From Epichloe hybrida (lineage: Eukaryota; Ascomycota; Sordariomycetes; Hypocreales; Clavicipitaceae): a DNA stretch of 64,000 nucleotides. The position numbers were made by a program, and so were the translations under genes. Below the pieces are notes generated by a model. It was not told the DNA's origin, searched no databases, and saw nothing but the letters and a program-made list of their open reading frames with translations. The stretch spans positions 744,001-808,000 of the forward strand of contig JAFEKR010000010.1 in assembly GCA_019022495.1 (NCBI GenBank). Reading direction: 5' to 3'. Shown here in pieces: positions 12,310 through 23,349 of the stretch; the first letter of the stretch is position 1; every line of letters begins with the position of its first letter.

Positions 12310-12600
12310 ATACAGTCTAACCCCTAAATGATTTTACACCAACTACAAGCCCCACGTAGGGCAGCCACTATTAGCTTTAAGTGCCTATAGTAAGTGAAGC
12401 TATTAGGGACATCATAGGAGTATTTATACTAGTAAAAGGTACTAAGTAGTCCTAGTAAAATACATGTAAGCCAAGGTACCCTTTACCTCACTTAGTGTAA
12501 TGAAAAGATTTTTTATTAGCCTACTACCCCTATACAGTGGGTTGTAGTTATAGGACTGCGCTAGCTAGAACACTTGGAGAATACAGGCATCATTTTACCT
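12310..12600. repeat. Small AT-rich RIP-like patch
   Basis: Composition shifts to TA-rich sequence with many CTA, TAG and TAA words, like the large repeat block to the right but milder. Probably an old repeat remnant. No terminal repeats could be found. Confidence 0.35.
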
Positions 12601-12620
12601 CACTCACTTTTAGTATTGCT

Positions 12621-13175
12621 TCACGCCTCAGTGATTAATATCTGAACGTCTTCACCCGAAAAAGGCTGCATATCTTTTACGGTTATAGACCGACCCATGC
12701 CCAAAAGGAGATTCCTCCAGAGCACATGGCCCGAGGAATTTAAGATATTAATGATTAAGTTGATGGGAGCTGGGTTGGTAAGCATTAATTTGGTGCATAA
12801 TCGTCCCAGCTTCTCGCCTTGTCCCGAGAATGCGTACTGCCTAGTCCTGCTCAGTGTGAAGCCTATAGTGATTCCCCCAATTATCACACTCGCAGCCTGC
12901 TCATTTAAAGGAATGTGCACTGTTGCTATGGTGGTTTGCCCGCGCGTGCGTTTATGAAGGGACATGGCCTCTAGCTCTCGTCTATAGGAGAGGAGAAGAG
13001 AGAACATGTGAGCAAGATTGAAACCTAAATGAGGCTTTTAACGTGTTTTGACGTACCCAGGAGTTGCAACAACAACGTCGTACAGGTCATCCTGCTTATT
13101 GTTGCATTTCTTAACAAGAGGGGTTGTGAGGGCCTTGGCGCTGGCAAAGAAGCCAAGAGTAGTGAGGAACTTCAT
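12621..13175 (-). CDS. Hypothetical small secreted protein (159 aa, one intron)
   Basis: Two exons: 13057-13175 and 12621-12981, joined across a 75-bp intron (GTACGT..CTATAG). The first exon begins MKFLTTLGFFASAKA, a typical signal peptide (short basic start, hydrophobic core, small residues before the likely cut after Ala15). The mature part is about 144 residues with only two Cys, one near the mature N-terminus (KKCNN) and one at LCTK. Residues after the intron continue without a stop (RELEAMSLHK...). No family is recognised. It stands alone between intergenic DNA and a degraded ankyrin-like ORF. It may be a secreted or effector-like protein, which is inference from size and signal peptide only. 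A longer unspliced ORF starting at 13007 exists but lacks the signal peptide. Confidence 0.6.
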
Positions 13176-13491
13176 TGATATTTAGGGCCTTGGATATGGC
13201 TTTGCACGGGATAGGATAATGGAGTTGAAGTTGAAGCTGAGGAAAGCGATGGGTTTACGTTCTACAGAGTAAAAGTCTGACCAAGGCTGTCTTCATATAC
13301 ACTGGACGGTAATGTAAGAAATAATGTGAGTTAGACTATAGCTATATCAAAGTTCCGCATCTGTTATCAAAAATCGGCAGGTGTCTTTAGCCTAAGATTA
13401 ACGGTTCAATAAGCAAGCAAATCAAAGGAGTTCTGCTATTAATTAGAGCTGTATTACGGCAAATCCAAAATGGTCGGTACCCACAATTGTC
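13176..13491. other. Intergenic, promoter side of the small secreted protein gene
   Basis: A TATATGA-like element on the minus strand near 13295 could serve the secreted-protein gene. Nothing else is supported. Confidence 0.4.
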
Positions 13492-13854
13492 ATGCAGCCA
13501 CATCACACGTCCCACGCCTTCGCACCAAATTCATATGAGGCGCTATGGGAAGAAAAATATCGCGTAATATCTCGAGACTACACACGCGTTTTTAAGCAAA
13601 CGAGCCGGTCGCGATTGAATTGGCTGGCCGCGATTGAAAAACATAATATAACGGACTTTATCATGTGTGCCGAGGAAATGTGCCGTGACTGTGGGTGTGA
13701 TTTACGTGTGGGAATGTGGCAAGTAAGTAACCTTCCTATCAGAAACTGGCTAGTCACACCACTCCTGTATGCAATAGCACACACACATATGACAGCGCTT
13801 GACTGGCTAGTAGCGAGAGTCCGGCACGCGTCAGAGCCATTCCGCACTGTGTGA
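13492..13854 (+). CDS. Ankyrin-like hypothetical protein fragment (120 aa)
   Basis: A single ORF of 120 codons. The first 90 residues are not recognised. The segment TPLLYAIAHTHMTALDWLVA near the end has the spacing of an ankyrin helix pair (TPLxxAIxxxxxxxLxWLV). Ankyrin proteins normally carry several such units, but here the ORF stops 11 residues later, and the following 230 bp hold only short ORFs. It may be a truncated or decayed copy of an ankyrin-repeat gene, or an exon of a gene whose introns I cannot place. No partner or pathway can be inferred. Confidence 0.4.
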   Translation: MQPHHTSHAFAPNSYEALWEEKYRVISRDYTRVFKQTSRSRLNWLAAIEKHNITDFIMCAEEMCRDCGCDLRVGMWQVSNLPIRNWLVTPLLYAIAHTHMTALDWLVARVRHASEPFRTV

Positions 13855-14669
13855 TGGGATCAAGTTGAGAGCTTGTTGTTAGCATTGCAGAGCAACATGA
13901 CCATATCGCTTGCTGCCGAGATGACATTGCAAGGCGTAGCTGTGGCTGCGGATTCCCGTGGGCTGGTGCAACCAGCGCGTTCCTGCAGACCAATGGTTTG
14001 TCAGGGCTCCTCAGCCTCTTCTCGGGGGATTTGCTTGATAAGTTCGGACGGTGTACGGATTATAATGAGATCTGATCCATGATTCGGCCGGACCTCCCGA
14101 ATACTGCCACTTATGGAGGGGTCCCTCATTTGAACTTACCAGGACTGGCCCTTCTCAATGTCTAGACTCTCATCAGCATTTCCTTCGTCTCATTCAGCAT
14201 CTGGAAAATCACTGACAGTTGGCGAAGGTCGGGGTCTAATTTGGTGGACGGCAGCCAATTAATTATATGGGTGGTGGGTACCGGTCACACCAACGCCTGT
14301 CACAGCAGCGCCTTCCACACATACGAGCACCTCTCGCACTGAACATGAAGCTGCACAGGCTCATCATTTGGAGCCTCAGCCTTTTTGCATTCTCCTTGCC
14401 CAAAGCTCTTTAGTATCCCGGTGATTCATATATTGCAGTTCTTATTTTGAAAATTTTGAACAAAAAGAAATGGAAAATGGAAGAGGAGGAGCATTTCTGG
14501 TGCTATTGAGAGTTAGCTCGAGCATAATCTTGGAATCTCGTCTTACCCCACGGTGGCAGAACAAATGGGATTCGTTTCAAAATTAAAACTTGAGGAAAAT
14601 GCTTTCCTCATGAATGTTCCTGTGGCTATATCCTAACTGGGGACAAAACACAGTATTCGTGACAGGCTA
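13855..14669. other. Intergenic
   Basis: About 800 bp between the ankyrin-like ORF and the kinase stop codon. It may contain decayed continuation of the ankyrin-like ORF (13873-14082 is open in one frame). No RNA gene or repeat is seen. Confidence 0.4.
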
Positions 14670-16371
14670 TCAATCAACCAACTCTGCAGACTCTGGAGAC
14701 TCTGGAGACTCTGGAGACTCTGGAGACCCTGGCTCTCTCCAATGATCAACCCAATGGATTTTTGCCACAGCCTCTTCAGCTGACATACGGTTCTCTGGTT
14801 CATGTTGCATCAAACCTTCCATCACACTTAAAAGACAACGCAAAGCCTCATAATCCTCTTCGATGCAGTCGGTTTTCTCAATTTCGTCGTTGCTCTCTGT
14901 GTTTGAAATGATTGTCTGTCTGCGCGGTTCAAAACTTTGGCTGAGAGGGACGAATGCGTCATTGGCTATCATGAATGTTAGTCGGGTGGCTGGGAGAGAA
15001 GTACGATGGGGTAAAACATCTCCAGAGAGCACAAGGGCAGAGTGAACACAAGGAAATGAATACAGCAAGAACTAACGCAGAGGACGGAACTTCGGGTTTT
15101 CCTTGACCATCTGCAGCCACTGCTCGTGCCACTTTGGGGGCAATGGCCCTATAACCTGAATCTGTTTTTGAATCTCTTCCTCTTTACCAGAGGGAAATCC
15201 AAACGGTTCTTTCTGATAAAACAAGGTATGAATCTGCAGGCATGAAATGCGACACAGTCAGTGATAAGACAGAGCTGCTGGCAGCGGCAGACTTACCACG
15301 CAACCCGCTCTCCATAGATCGTGCCGATAATCGAAGGAACCGATAAAAAAAGTTTCTGGGGATCTCAGGTCTAGAGGTTGGGCGATCTGGGATCGGGTCT
15401 CGTTTATAGGAAAAAATTCTCCCCAATCTATCAAGCGAATGTCTTCATCTGGGCAATCAAACCACCCCGGCCAACTGGCAGTCTCTACAAGATGTTTCGG
15501 GAGATTTTCTGGCAATGGATCAGCTCCCATATAGTCTGCAATAAGAGGCTCACCCCCAACGGCCTCCAAGATGTAGTTCTCATCCTCATTCTCAAGTATG
15601 CTTTGGCAGGTGAACGCGGTATTGCCTGGAGATATATCTGCTGAAAATTAACAGATGGACAGAAGGATGTATTTAGTTGAGGTCATACGCTATTTGGTCA
15701 TACCTCCATGCACAATTCCGGATTTATGCATAGCATCAATGCTTTCCAAGAGTTGCTTGGAAGCTCTGAGAATGGTATCAGGCCGAAAGGTTTCTTGCTC
15801 CTCCATCTTATTGTAAAGCATGATCATCGACGAAACTGCGGGCCCTAGTAGTTCGGTAACAAGACATGTATGAGTTCCGTTTGGCCCCAGATGTTGAAAA
15901 GTTTCTAGGAGTTGAACAAAGTATTTCGGGCTTAATGGCGTGCTAGAGACATGCTTGTGTTCTAAAGCCATGAAGGCTTTGATATCTGGATCTTCGTCAA
16001 GGGAGCTTGTTGAAGCACTGGCCTGCTTGATCTTCAGAGAGACCCATTGCCTGCCATGGATTAGCCTGGTGGAATCAGAATGGCTTGGGATGCGGGGTTG
16101 TTGAGAAAAGGAAATTTTCATACATCCGGTGGGTATCTCTCGCCAGCCATACTGTTGAATAGCCCCCGTATCCGAGTTTGTATCGGATCGTATACCTGCC
16201 GTTGTGAAATGTATCGCCAAGTGCTACTGGGTGAAAGCCCCCTTGTACATAGCGCTCAAGTGGTTCGTGGGGTTGAGCGATACTGGCACGACTGTATTTA
16301 TCCTCCCAAGAGTAGCCTCCTGGATTTCGTGGTCGAGCCGTCGGTTTAAAGTGGTGGACATCTGGAAGCAT
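14670..16371 (-). CDS. Protein kinase, fungal SRPK-like family (462 aa, five exons)
   Basis: Exons 16124-16371, 15704-16050, 15297-15637, 15077-15233 and 14670-14965; all introns are GT..AG and keep frame, and the last has a CTAAC branch site. Domain features in order: YTIRYKLGYGGYSTVWLARD (Gly loop), VSLKI (catalytic Lys), a catalytic loop HGDISPGN (HRD replaced by HGD, with Asp and Asn kept), IDWG in place of DFG, SPE in place of APE, and DLWRAG. These variants are common in the expanded fungal SRPK-like kinases, so phosphotransfer to Ser/Thr is likely; the substrate is unknown. Intron 2 ends in CAGCAG, so an alternative acceptor (exon from 15640) would add one Ala: HGADISPGN. The C-terminus is a Pro-Glu-Ser repeat tail. 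It is not linked by context to its neighbours. Confidence 0.8.
14694..14733. repeat. 9-bp tandem repeat coding for the PES tail of the kinase
   Basis: About four copies of GACTCTGGA, read on the minus strand as SPESPESPES at the end of the kinase. The copies are nearly identical, so the array is probably length-variable. Confidence 0.85.
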
Positions 16372-17230
16372 GGTGACGTAGAAGAGACTGGCAGCCTATG
16401 GACTTGAAAAGGGCAGAAGGGGCTATTTTAACTTGTGGCGAAATTGCAGCCAGCGGGAACAGCACTTGTTGCCATTGGTCTTGGCTTGTCTGCTGGTTCC
16501 ACAAGGTTCCCCAACTCCTACACCCATGATTGGTGTGGGCCAGTTTTGAAGTCCGCCGTCCGGTGTCTGAAACTGTGGTGGGCGGACTTTTAACAGGCGC
16601 TCTCTAGCGACGAACGCCACGGATTAGATTGCACACTGTTGAGTTGATGTCATCATAAACATGAATATGGGGGCCCAATTGTATGTAAAGCCCGATGGTA
16701 GATCGGCTTGCGCTCTCGCCCTCCGTTCCAGACTAGCAAGCCGGTGACCGCCCAGGAAGTCACTTTCTCTTTTTTTTTTCCCTGAGCCCTTTTACACCCA
16801 TCAACAAACACCCCATGTCGGAGTCGCCGCTTCAGCTGCCGTAGGTAGGCCTTGAACACTTGGAGAACAGACCCCAAGCAAGTCCGCTCTGGACAATGCT
16901 AAAACAAGAAAAGACGTAGCAAATCAAGGGAACAAATAGTAAAGAGCAGAAGCCGGATGACGGGAACTCATGAATTCATAGAGATAAAGGCTAAGAGCTT
17001 CAGATAGTATATGCGCCACAGGGTTATATTTGTCCCCTTGGGGTTCTCCGCCAGGTGTAACGACTGAACAAAGAGCAAATAAAGTGATCCAACAAGTTCC
17101 AGATGCATCATCCCCCTATCCCTGAAGCCTGGCGCACATAGGCCCAATGGTATGGGCATATGAAACTGAGTAGCTGAAAGTCTCCCATTGGCTCCTTGAG
17201 CCAATACCATCATAAGAGTTTGGGGATAAG
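16372..17230. other. Intergenic
   Basis: About 860 bp upstream of the kinase. Minus-strand ORFs of 65-81 codons occur but have no recognisable features, no signal peptide and no splice support. A T-run near 16769 is the only simple repeat. Confidence 0.45.
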
Positions 17231-18219
17231 TTATCCTCGTGAATGTCTTGAGCGCGATAAACTGATAGATGCACTCTCTCCTGCCGTAATTTCACACGTC
17301 AAGTCTAGGTGCATACACTCTGCAGGTAGGGGATCAATTGGCGGCATTCTCGGTTCAATGCCCGTTTCGTGGATATTTCCGCTGGTGTGTTCCAAAGTCG
17401 AACCACTATTAGAGGTATGACGCTTGGATGAGGAGCCCTCAGAAGAGGTAACCTTAGATGAACTGCCTTTAGCGGAAGTGCCCTTAGACGAACTGCCTTT
17501 AGACGAGCCTCCCTTGGACGAACGACTGTTGGCACCAGCACCACCTCCTGGAGCGTCTTTTTTATTCCCTTTGCTGGATCGACCTGCGCGTCTCTTATTT
17601 CTCAGCCTGGTAAGATCTGTTTTGGTTTCAGCTTTATCGTAGAAGACAGATAGTTCTGGCTGGTCTGGCCGGAAGTGATACAAATGAGAGATTCATCTTG
17701 CGCAAACAAGCTATCATTCGTGAGCTGGATGCCAAAGTGTGGTACGCCAAGGTTGCTGTAGGGGTCGCTTTTGGTGGTTGACTTATGAAGCGCGGTACTG
17801 CGAAGACCTAATCAGCAAAGACAGGGGAGAAAGAGATATGACATGGAAGATGCGTAATAGAAAACCGCCACAAGATGAACCGACCTAGCATAAAGAATAA
17901 AACCAGCGGGCACGGAAGGTGCGTATGATACTCACATGACAATGGCCCTAGTGAATTCGACAACTTCACCGGCACGGTTAGGGAAAGAGTTATTATGTTG
18001 CATTATGAGACCAAGAAATATGTCCACGTCATCCGAGTGGGATCCAAACCTCCCAGTCATATCCTGAATTTGAATTAAGGGATGGAACAAGTCATCACTT
18101 CCGAAAAAGTATGGTGTTCCATCTCCACGTTCCTGATAGTAGTATCTATCTTCGGCCAATACCATTTGAGGGTGGGCTCGGTGGCCGGAGCTGCTGGTCC
18201 CACTTCTTCTACTTGGCAT
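17231..18219 (-). CDS. Hypothetical protein, two exons plus an S/K/G-rich tail in a shifted frame
   Basis: Exon 1 (17936-18219) starts MPSRRSG and ends FTRAIV at a GTGAGT donor. The best acceptor (CGCAG at 17800-17798, with a CTGAT branch site upstream) gives exon 2 from 17797: TALHKSTTKSDPYSNLGVPHF and onward to a TGA at 17602. At about 17683 a second frame opens with YHFRPDQPELSVFYDKAETK and runs 150 codons into repeated SSKG/GSSK units, stopping at 17231. The two frames meet where a 2-bp change would fuse them, so either the gene has a frameshift, the assembly has an error, or an unseen splice joins them. The low-complexity basic tail suggests a disordered region. No family is recognised. 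It is the last gene before the repeat block. Confidence 0.4.
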
Positions 18220-18600
18220 TTCTGTCTCGAGCCTGGGAGTTGCACAGGATCCGTCAACAGGCAGATAATCGGATATAATGGTATGAAACGTTCAGATAGA
18301 AGTGAAAAGGTTATATAAAATGACAGGCAAGGCTGGTGATACTGAAGGGAGAAGAAGAGGCTTTTTAACTCATAGAATGTCTCTATTATCATCTGTCGCG
18401 ACCGAAATATGGCCCTCGAAGGCTTCTGAACGTGACGTTAACCGCCCGTACTACATCGTTTCGTTGGATATAACAATAGCTCTCTTGATGAAACGTGGAC
18501 AGTGAACCCAAAAATAAACATAACCTGCTCATCTGGCCAATAGACTGCATGACACGTGTCAACGTCCATAGTTTGCTAATTGTGTCCCGATCGTTAATTT
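18220..18600. other. Gene-to-repeat transition
   Basis: Mixed-composition DNA upstream of the last hypothetical gene. From about 18600 the sequence becomes almost pure A/T with TA-rich words. No feature is supported. Confidence 0.5.
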
Positions 18601-18979
18601 GATATTCGTTTAGTTCTGTTAGGTGGAGAAATGGCTTAGCTAATCATGAAAGTAATAATTATAAAACCTGTCTACATAGCTTAGATAGTAATTAACTATT
18701 ATTATTACCTTAATCTAATAGAGTACTATTATATAGTAATAAGACTAAGACCTTTATATATTATTACTATCTTAGAATAGACTTAAAATTATCTAATATA
18801 ATTAATTATCTCTAAGAATATAAAAGAGTTAAGGCTAATACTAAATAAATAAGAGATAATTAAATAAAGATAATATAAAGAGTAATGCTTTATATAGAAT
18901 TACTAGAGTATAGCTAAGGTTAGAAATAAAATAATAAATATATCCTAGGAGTTATAGTTACCTAATAATAAAGGATAAG
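18600..18979. repeat. RIP-degraded DNA of unknown origin
   Basis: AT-rich sequence full of TAA and TAG in all frames, interrupted by a Gypsy-1 solo LTR at 18980. The same unclassified sequence appears to resume after that LTR. Confidence 0.55.
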
Positions 18980-19249
18980 TGTCACGGCTTGCACCGAAAG
19001 GTTAAGAACGAAGTGATAGCTAAGACTATCGCAGTCGCTGCTAGATAAATACTAGCTAGGGGCGAGTGCGTAAAGGTTTTAATCTCTAACCTAGCACTAA
19101 TAATATGCGTAGTCTTTAATAAATACCTTGCTTTATAAGCACGTGGCTATCTTATAGCTAGCTATTCTCTTTGTTATTTACATAGCCTAAAGGTTCTCTA
19201 AAGACTCGCTTTAATGAATATCCTATCTTTAACCTCTGCGCTCCTGACA
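18980..19249 (-). mobile_element. Gypsy-1 solo LTR
   Basis: A 270-bp terminal repeat, TGTCACGGCTTGCACC to CGCTCCTGACA, flanked by the perfect 5-bp duplication ATAAG (18975-18979 and 19250-19254). It is the reverse complement of the LTRs of the complete Gypsy-1 at 49662-57028. A single LTR with matching TSD is the usual product of LTR-LTR recombination. It is much less mutated than the second copy at 20131. Confidence 0.9.
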
Positions 19250-20130
19250 ATAAGAGATAAGGTCTAATCTTAACTATAGCTAGAAATAGCTTTAATTATT
19301 AAAGCTATAATTACTAAGGACTATAGGACTTAAGTAATAAGTTTAAGAACTATAAGGCTTAGATATACTAGCTAGGAGACTAATAAAGAAAATAACTTTA
19401 TATTTAATAAGAGATAGAATCTTAAATAATACTTAAACTAGAGGTTCTAAACCTTAGGAGAAACAATTAAATTAATAAATAAATAAGACTAAAATAAGCT
19501 TAGATTATAGAGATTAGTAAGAGGGAATAATTAATTAGTTACTTATAGTAATTAATTAGTAAAATACTATTTAATATAGTTAGTAATATAGGAAGCTTAG
19601 TTTACGCTAGATATATTAAGATAAAAGAACACTTTAAACTAATTTAAGGAACTAGAGATATTAGGTTTAAACCTAAAAAACTATTGCTAGAACTTAATAT
19701 TTTTAGACTTAGTAAAACACTATTATTCCCTATAGAAAGGATTAGATACTAATTGAAAATAAATAAGCCTAGATAAAAAAATTACTTTCTAACTTTTTAG
19801 GACTTATAGAATTACGCTTAAGGCTAAGAAATAAGACCTAGTAAATAGTATTTAATAGATATAGCTATAAGGCTATATATACTTTAACTCTTATATAAAT
19901 AAAGTATTAGATTAACTATTTTATAACTATATTTATTCTTATAAAATAATAACTAATTACTAAACTTAAATAATAAGCTTACGCTATAATAATCTATAGT
20001 ATTATAGTAGGAAAAGGCACTAGTATAAAAATACATAATATAGCTAAATAATAAGGTTAAACCTTATAAGTTTAAGTAAGCTTTAACTTACCTCTTTAAT
20101 TTAAAAACTATAGTTTACTAAGATAATTAC
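19250..20130. repeat. Unclassified RIP-degraded repeat DNA
   Basis: About 880 bp, AT-rich, stops in all frames. It does not match the Gypsy-1 interior, so the two LTRs on either side are separate insertions. Confidence 0.5.
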
Positions 20131-20400
20131 TGTCACGGCTTGCACTAAAAGGTTATAAACGAAGTGATAGCTAAGACTATCGCAGTTATTGCTAGATAGA
20201 TACTAGCTAGGGGCAGGTGCGTAAAGGTTTTAATCTCTAACCTAGCACTAATAATATATATAATCTTTAATAAATACCTTACTCTATAAGCATATAGCTA
20301 TCTTATAGCTAGCTAGCCTCTTTATTATTTATATAGCCTAAAGGTTTTCTAAAGACTTACTTTAATAAATATTTTATCTTTAACCTTTACACTTCTAATA
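20131..20400 (-). mobile_element. 3' LTR of a second, minus-strand Gypsy-1 copy
   Basis: Starts TGTCACGGCTTGCACT and ends CTTCTAATA, the RIP-mutated form of CTCCTGACA. It is followed by CCTCCCTTATATATA, the complement of the polypurine tract next to the 3' LTR of the complete Gypsy-1, and then by about 730 bp of Gypsy-1 interior. Confidence 0.85.
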
Positions 20401-21141
20401 TAACACCTCCCTTATATATAATTAACCTTAATTATAAAATAAGCTACTTACTTAAGGCATAGTTATTATATTAAAGCTTTATAAGGAAAATAAGATAAGG
20501 TACCTTATATCTAAATATATAAGTAAATAAAAAGAAATAATAATAATAATGCCACTAATTAAAATAACCCCTCCTATTATAGTTAGTAATGTCTAAATAG
20601 TAGCCTATATATAGCTTTACTATAGTAAAATAAATATTATTACCTATTATATAGCTAGAAGAAAAAAAATAGATAACCTATGTTAATTTTTATAATTAGT
20701 TAAATAAATGAGGTACCTAATACTATAATTTTAAATAGTCTAACTAAAGGGCTTATATTATAGTTACTATAAGTTTATAGCTATTAGGCATATATATATT
20801 TAGTAGTGCTAATAGTTATTATTATAATTTATAAATTACTTATATATAGTGTATTAAATTACTTAAGGGATCTAGGGTTAATATTAAAGAGACTAATTTT
20901 TCCCCCCTTTTATACACTTCCTTTTTTTTATCATATCCCTTAACCTTATAAGTTACCTTTACTAGCTAAGTAATAGCTCTTTTATTACTATTACTTAGTA
21001 GTTACTAACCTCTTTTAGTCCCTAATTATTATTATTATTTATCCTTATTTATCTTAGTTTTTTACCCTTATCTAGCTTATAAGTTTATACTCTTACTAGT
21101 ATAACTTCCCTATTTAGTCTATTATAGCTAGAGTATTACAC

Positions 21142-21343
21142 TGTGAGGCCCCACTCACAACAACACCTGTAACCACTAGTGTACTCCGCGGGCAGGCTAT
21201 GTCCTAGGGCTAGGTCCACGTGACACTAGCAAGCCGCTAGCTATAAGCTAGTGACTTACACATATAATACACTTAGACCTAGTAAGCTTTAGTTAATATA
21301 CTAGAGCCCCTATACCTTTTGCCTAGTTACTATTATTCTTATA
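21142..21343 (+). repeat. Gypsy-2A 5' LTR
   Basis: 202 bp. It keeps a less mutated start (TGTGAGGCCCCACTCACAAC) while its 3' half is RIP-changed; the partner LTR shows the reverse pattern. Confidence 0.9.
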
Positions 21344-21644
21344 ATTTTAAAGCTTCTCTTACTAGCTACCTAAGAGTAATATAGGGGGGAAAACCACTTA
21401 ATTCACTAGAGTAATATTAGATAATAACCTAATCCTAATAAATAAGAGTTATACCTAATTAAATAAGGGTAATACTATAGGTAAAGATATACTATATACT
21501 AATAAAACTATACTTATAATAAGACCCTTTACCCCTTATACAGAGCTTTGTACTACACTACACTACATACTACACTATAAGAAATTTTTTTTACTACATG
21601 TAGTATTTGTAGTATTTTGTAGTATTTGTAGTATTTTAAAAAAA

Positions 21645-21900
21645 ATAACTTATAATAGCTTATTATAGCTTATAATAGCTTATTATAGCTTATAATAGCT
21701 TATAATAGCTTATTATAGCTTATAATAGCTTATTATAGCTTATAATAGCTTATTATAGCTTATAATAGCTTATTATAGCTTATAATAGCTTATTATAGCT
21801 TATAATAGCTTATAATAGCTTATTATAACTTATAATAACTTATAATAGCTTATAATAGCTTATATAGCTTATAATAGCTTATATAGCTTATAATAGCTTA
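21645..21900. repeat. 10-bp minisatellite CTTATAATAG inside hAT-2
   Basis: About 25 tandem copies of CTTATAATAG and its variant CTTATTATAG, often alternating to make a 20-bp higher-order unit. The unit contains no CpA. Confidence 0.9.
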
Positions 21901-21948
21901 CAAATTTATTAGCTATTACTAATTAGTATTAGCTAGTATCTCCTTTAA

Positions 21949-22540
21949 GTAAAAATTATATATTAAAGCAAGAAAGCTATAGATAAGTTATAAATAGGTA
22001 CTAAGACTCACTTTTAAACTCACTTTTATAAGAATCCTACTTTTTATGTAAAAATCATATATTTAAGTAAGAAAGCTATAAAGAAATTACTAATATTTAT
22101 AAGGGCCCACTTATAGGCCCACTTTTAAAAGAATCCCACTTTTTATGCAAAAATCATATATTTAAGTAAGAAAGCTATAAAGAAGTTACTAATATTTATA
22201 AGGACCCACTTATAGACCCACTTTTATAAAAATCCCTTTCACTAAGTAAAAGTTATAGATATAAGTATAAAAGCTATAGATAAGTTACTAATAGGTATAA
22301 GGGCCCACTTTTAGACCCACTTTTATATGAATTTCTCTTTTTAAGTAAAAATCATGTATTTAAGTAAGAAAGCTATAAAGTTACCTATATGTATAATGAC
22401 CCACTTTTGGACCCACTTTTAAATAAATTTCTCTTTTAAAGTGAAAATTATATATTTAAGCAAGAAAGCTATAAAGAAGTTACTAATAGTTATAAGGACC
22501 TACTTTTAGACTTACTTTTAGACCTATTTTTAGAAAAAAC
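21949..22540. repeat. About six tandem units of roughly 100 bp inside hAT-2
   Basis: Each unit runs from AAAAATCATATATTTAAG through AGAAAGCTATAAAGAAGTTA to a doubled box of the type GGGCCCACTTTTAGACCCAC, then TTTTATAAGAATCCC. Units differ by RIP-type changes and small indels. A very similar box occurs in the palindrome of hAT-1c. Confidence 0.8.
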
Positions 22541-23349
22541 TATATTACTAAGTAAGAAAACTAAAGATAATCTATATTATTTAACTTACTTTTAAAGCTT
22601 ATTTTTAAATAACTTTAATACTAAGGAAAATTCATTATATATATTTATTAAATCTAAATTAAATATTTAGTTCTTTTTAAGTAACTTTACTTAGTACTTT
22701 TACTATTTCTTTTACTAAAAAAACCCTTAAAGTTAATATAATTATTTATAATTCTAATAAGATAGCTATATTACTAGGAACTTCTTTATTAGTTAAATTT
22801 TAATATTCTCTTATTAATAAGATAGTTATATAATATATATAATATTATTAGAGTTTTAGTCTTATTTATATATAATAAAAAATAATTTCTTTAGGGTAAT
22901 TCCTATATTTTAAGTAAAAAAAGCATACTAAAATAAATAGTAAATCTAAAGAAAAAGATATTAAGATAAAGTAACCTCTATAATTAAGGAAAAAAAATAG
23001 GTTATAATTATAAACTAAAATATACCTTATTTAGCTTCTATATACCTATAATTAGCTTAATAATCTTAAACTTTAAGAATTTATAACTAAATAACTAAAT
23101 TATAAAAAAAAACAGCTAATATTAACTTAATTAAGAAAAATCTAAGGAAGATTATAAAACTATATAATACCCCACTTTTTTTTCTACTAATACTACATTT
23201 GTAGTATTTGTAGTGTAGTATTTGTAGTGTAGTATAGTATTTACTACACTACACTACATACTACACTACACTAAAATCTACTACACTACATACTACAACG
23301 AAAGCCAAAATACTACATTTACTACACTACATGCAAAGCTCTGCCCTTA

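Larger units (their letters stand above)
21541..23343. mobile_element. hAT-2, non-autonomous DNA transposon
   Basis: Perfect inverted ends CAGAGCTTTG (21541-21550) and CAAAGCTCTG (23334-23343) and a perfect 8-bp TSD CCCTTATA (21533-21540, 23344-23351). The related Gypsy-2B has the unoccupied site, a single CCCTTATA at 45203-45210. Sub-terminal zones are built of TAGTGTAGT/ACTACACTA units, as in hAT-1. The interior carries two tandem arrays and no readable transposase. Confidence 0.92.

Noticed and set aside
13873..14082. 69-codon plus ORF after the ankyrin-like ORF
   Set aside because: No ankyrin pattern or splice signal links it to the upstream ORF, so it was not annotated as a gene.
18980..20400. 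A single short element bounded by two Gypsy-1 LTRs
   Set aside because: The left LTR has its own perfect TSD (ATAAG on both sides), and the right one continues into Gypsy-1 interior, so they are independent insertions.
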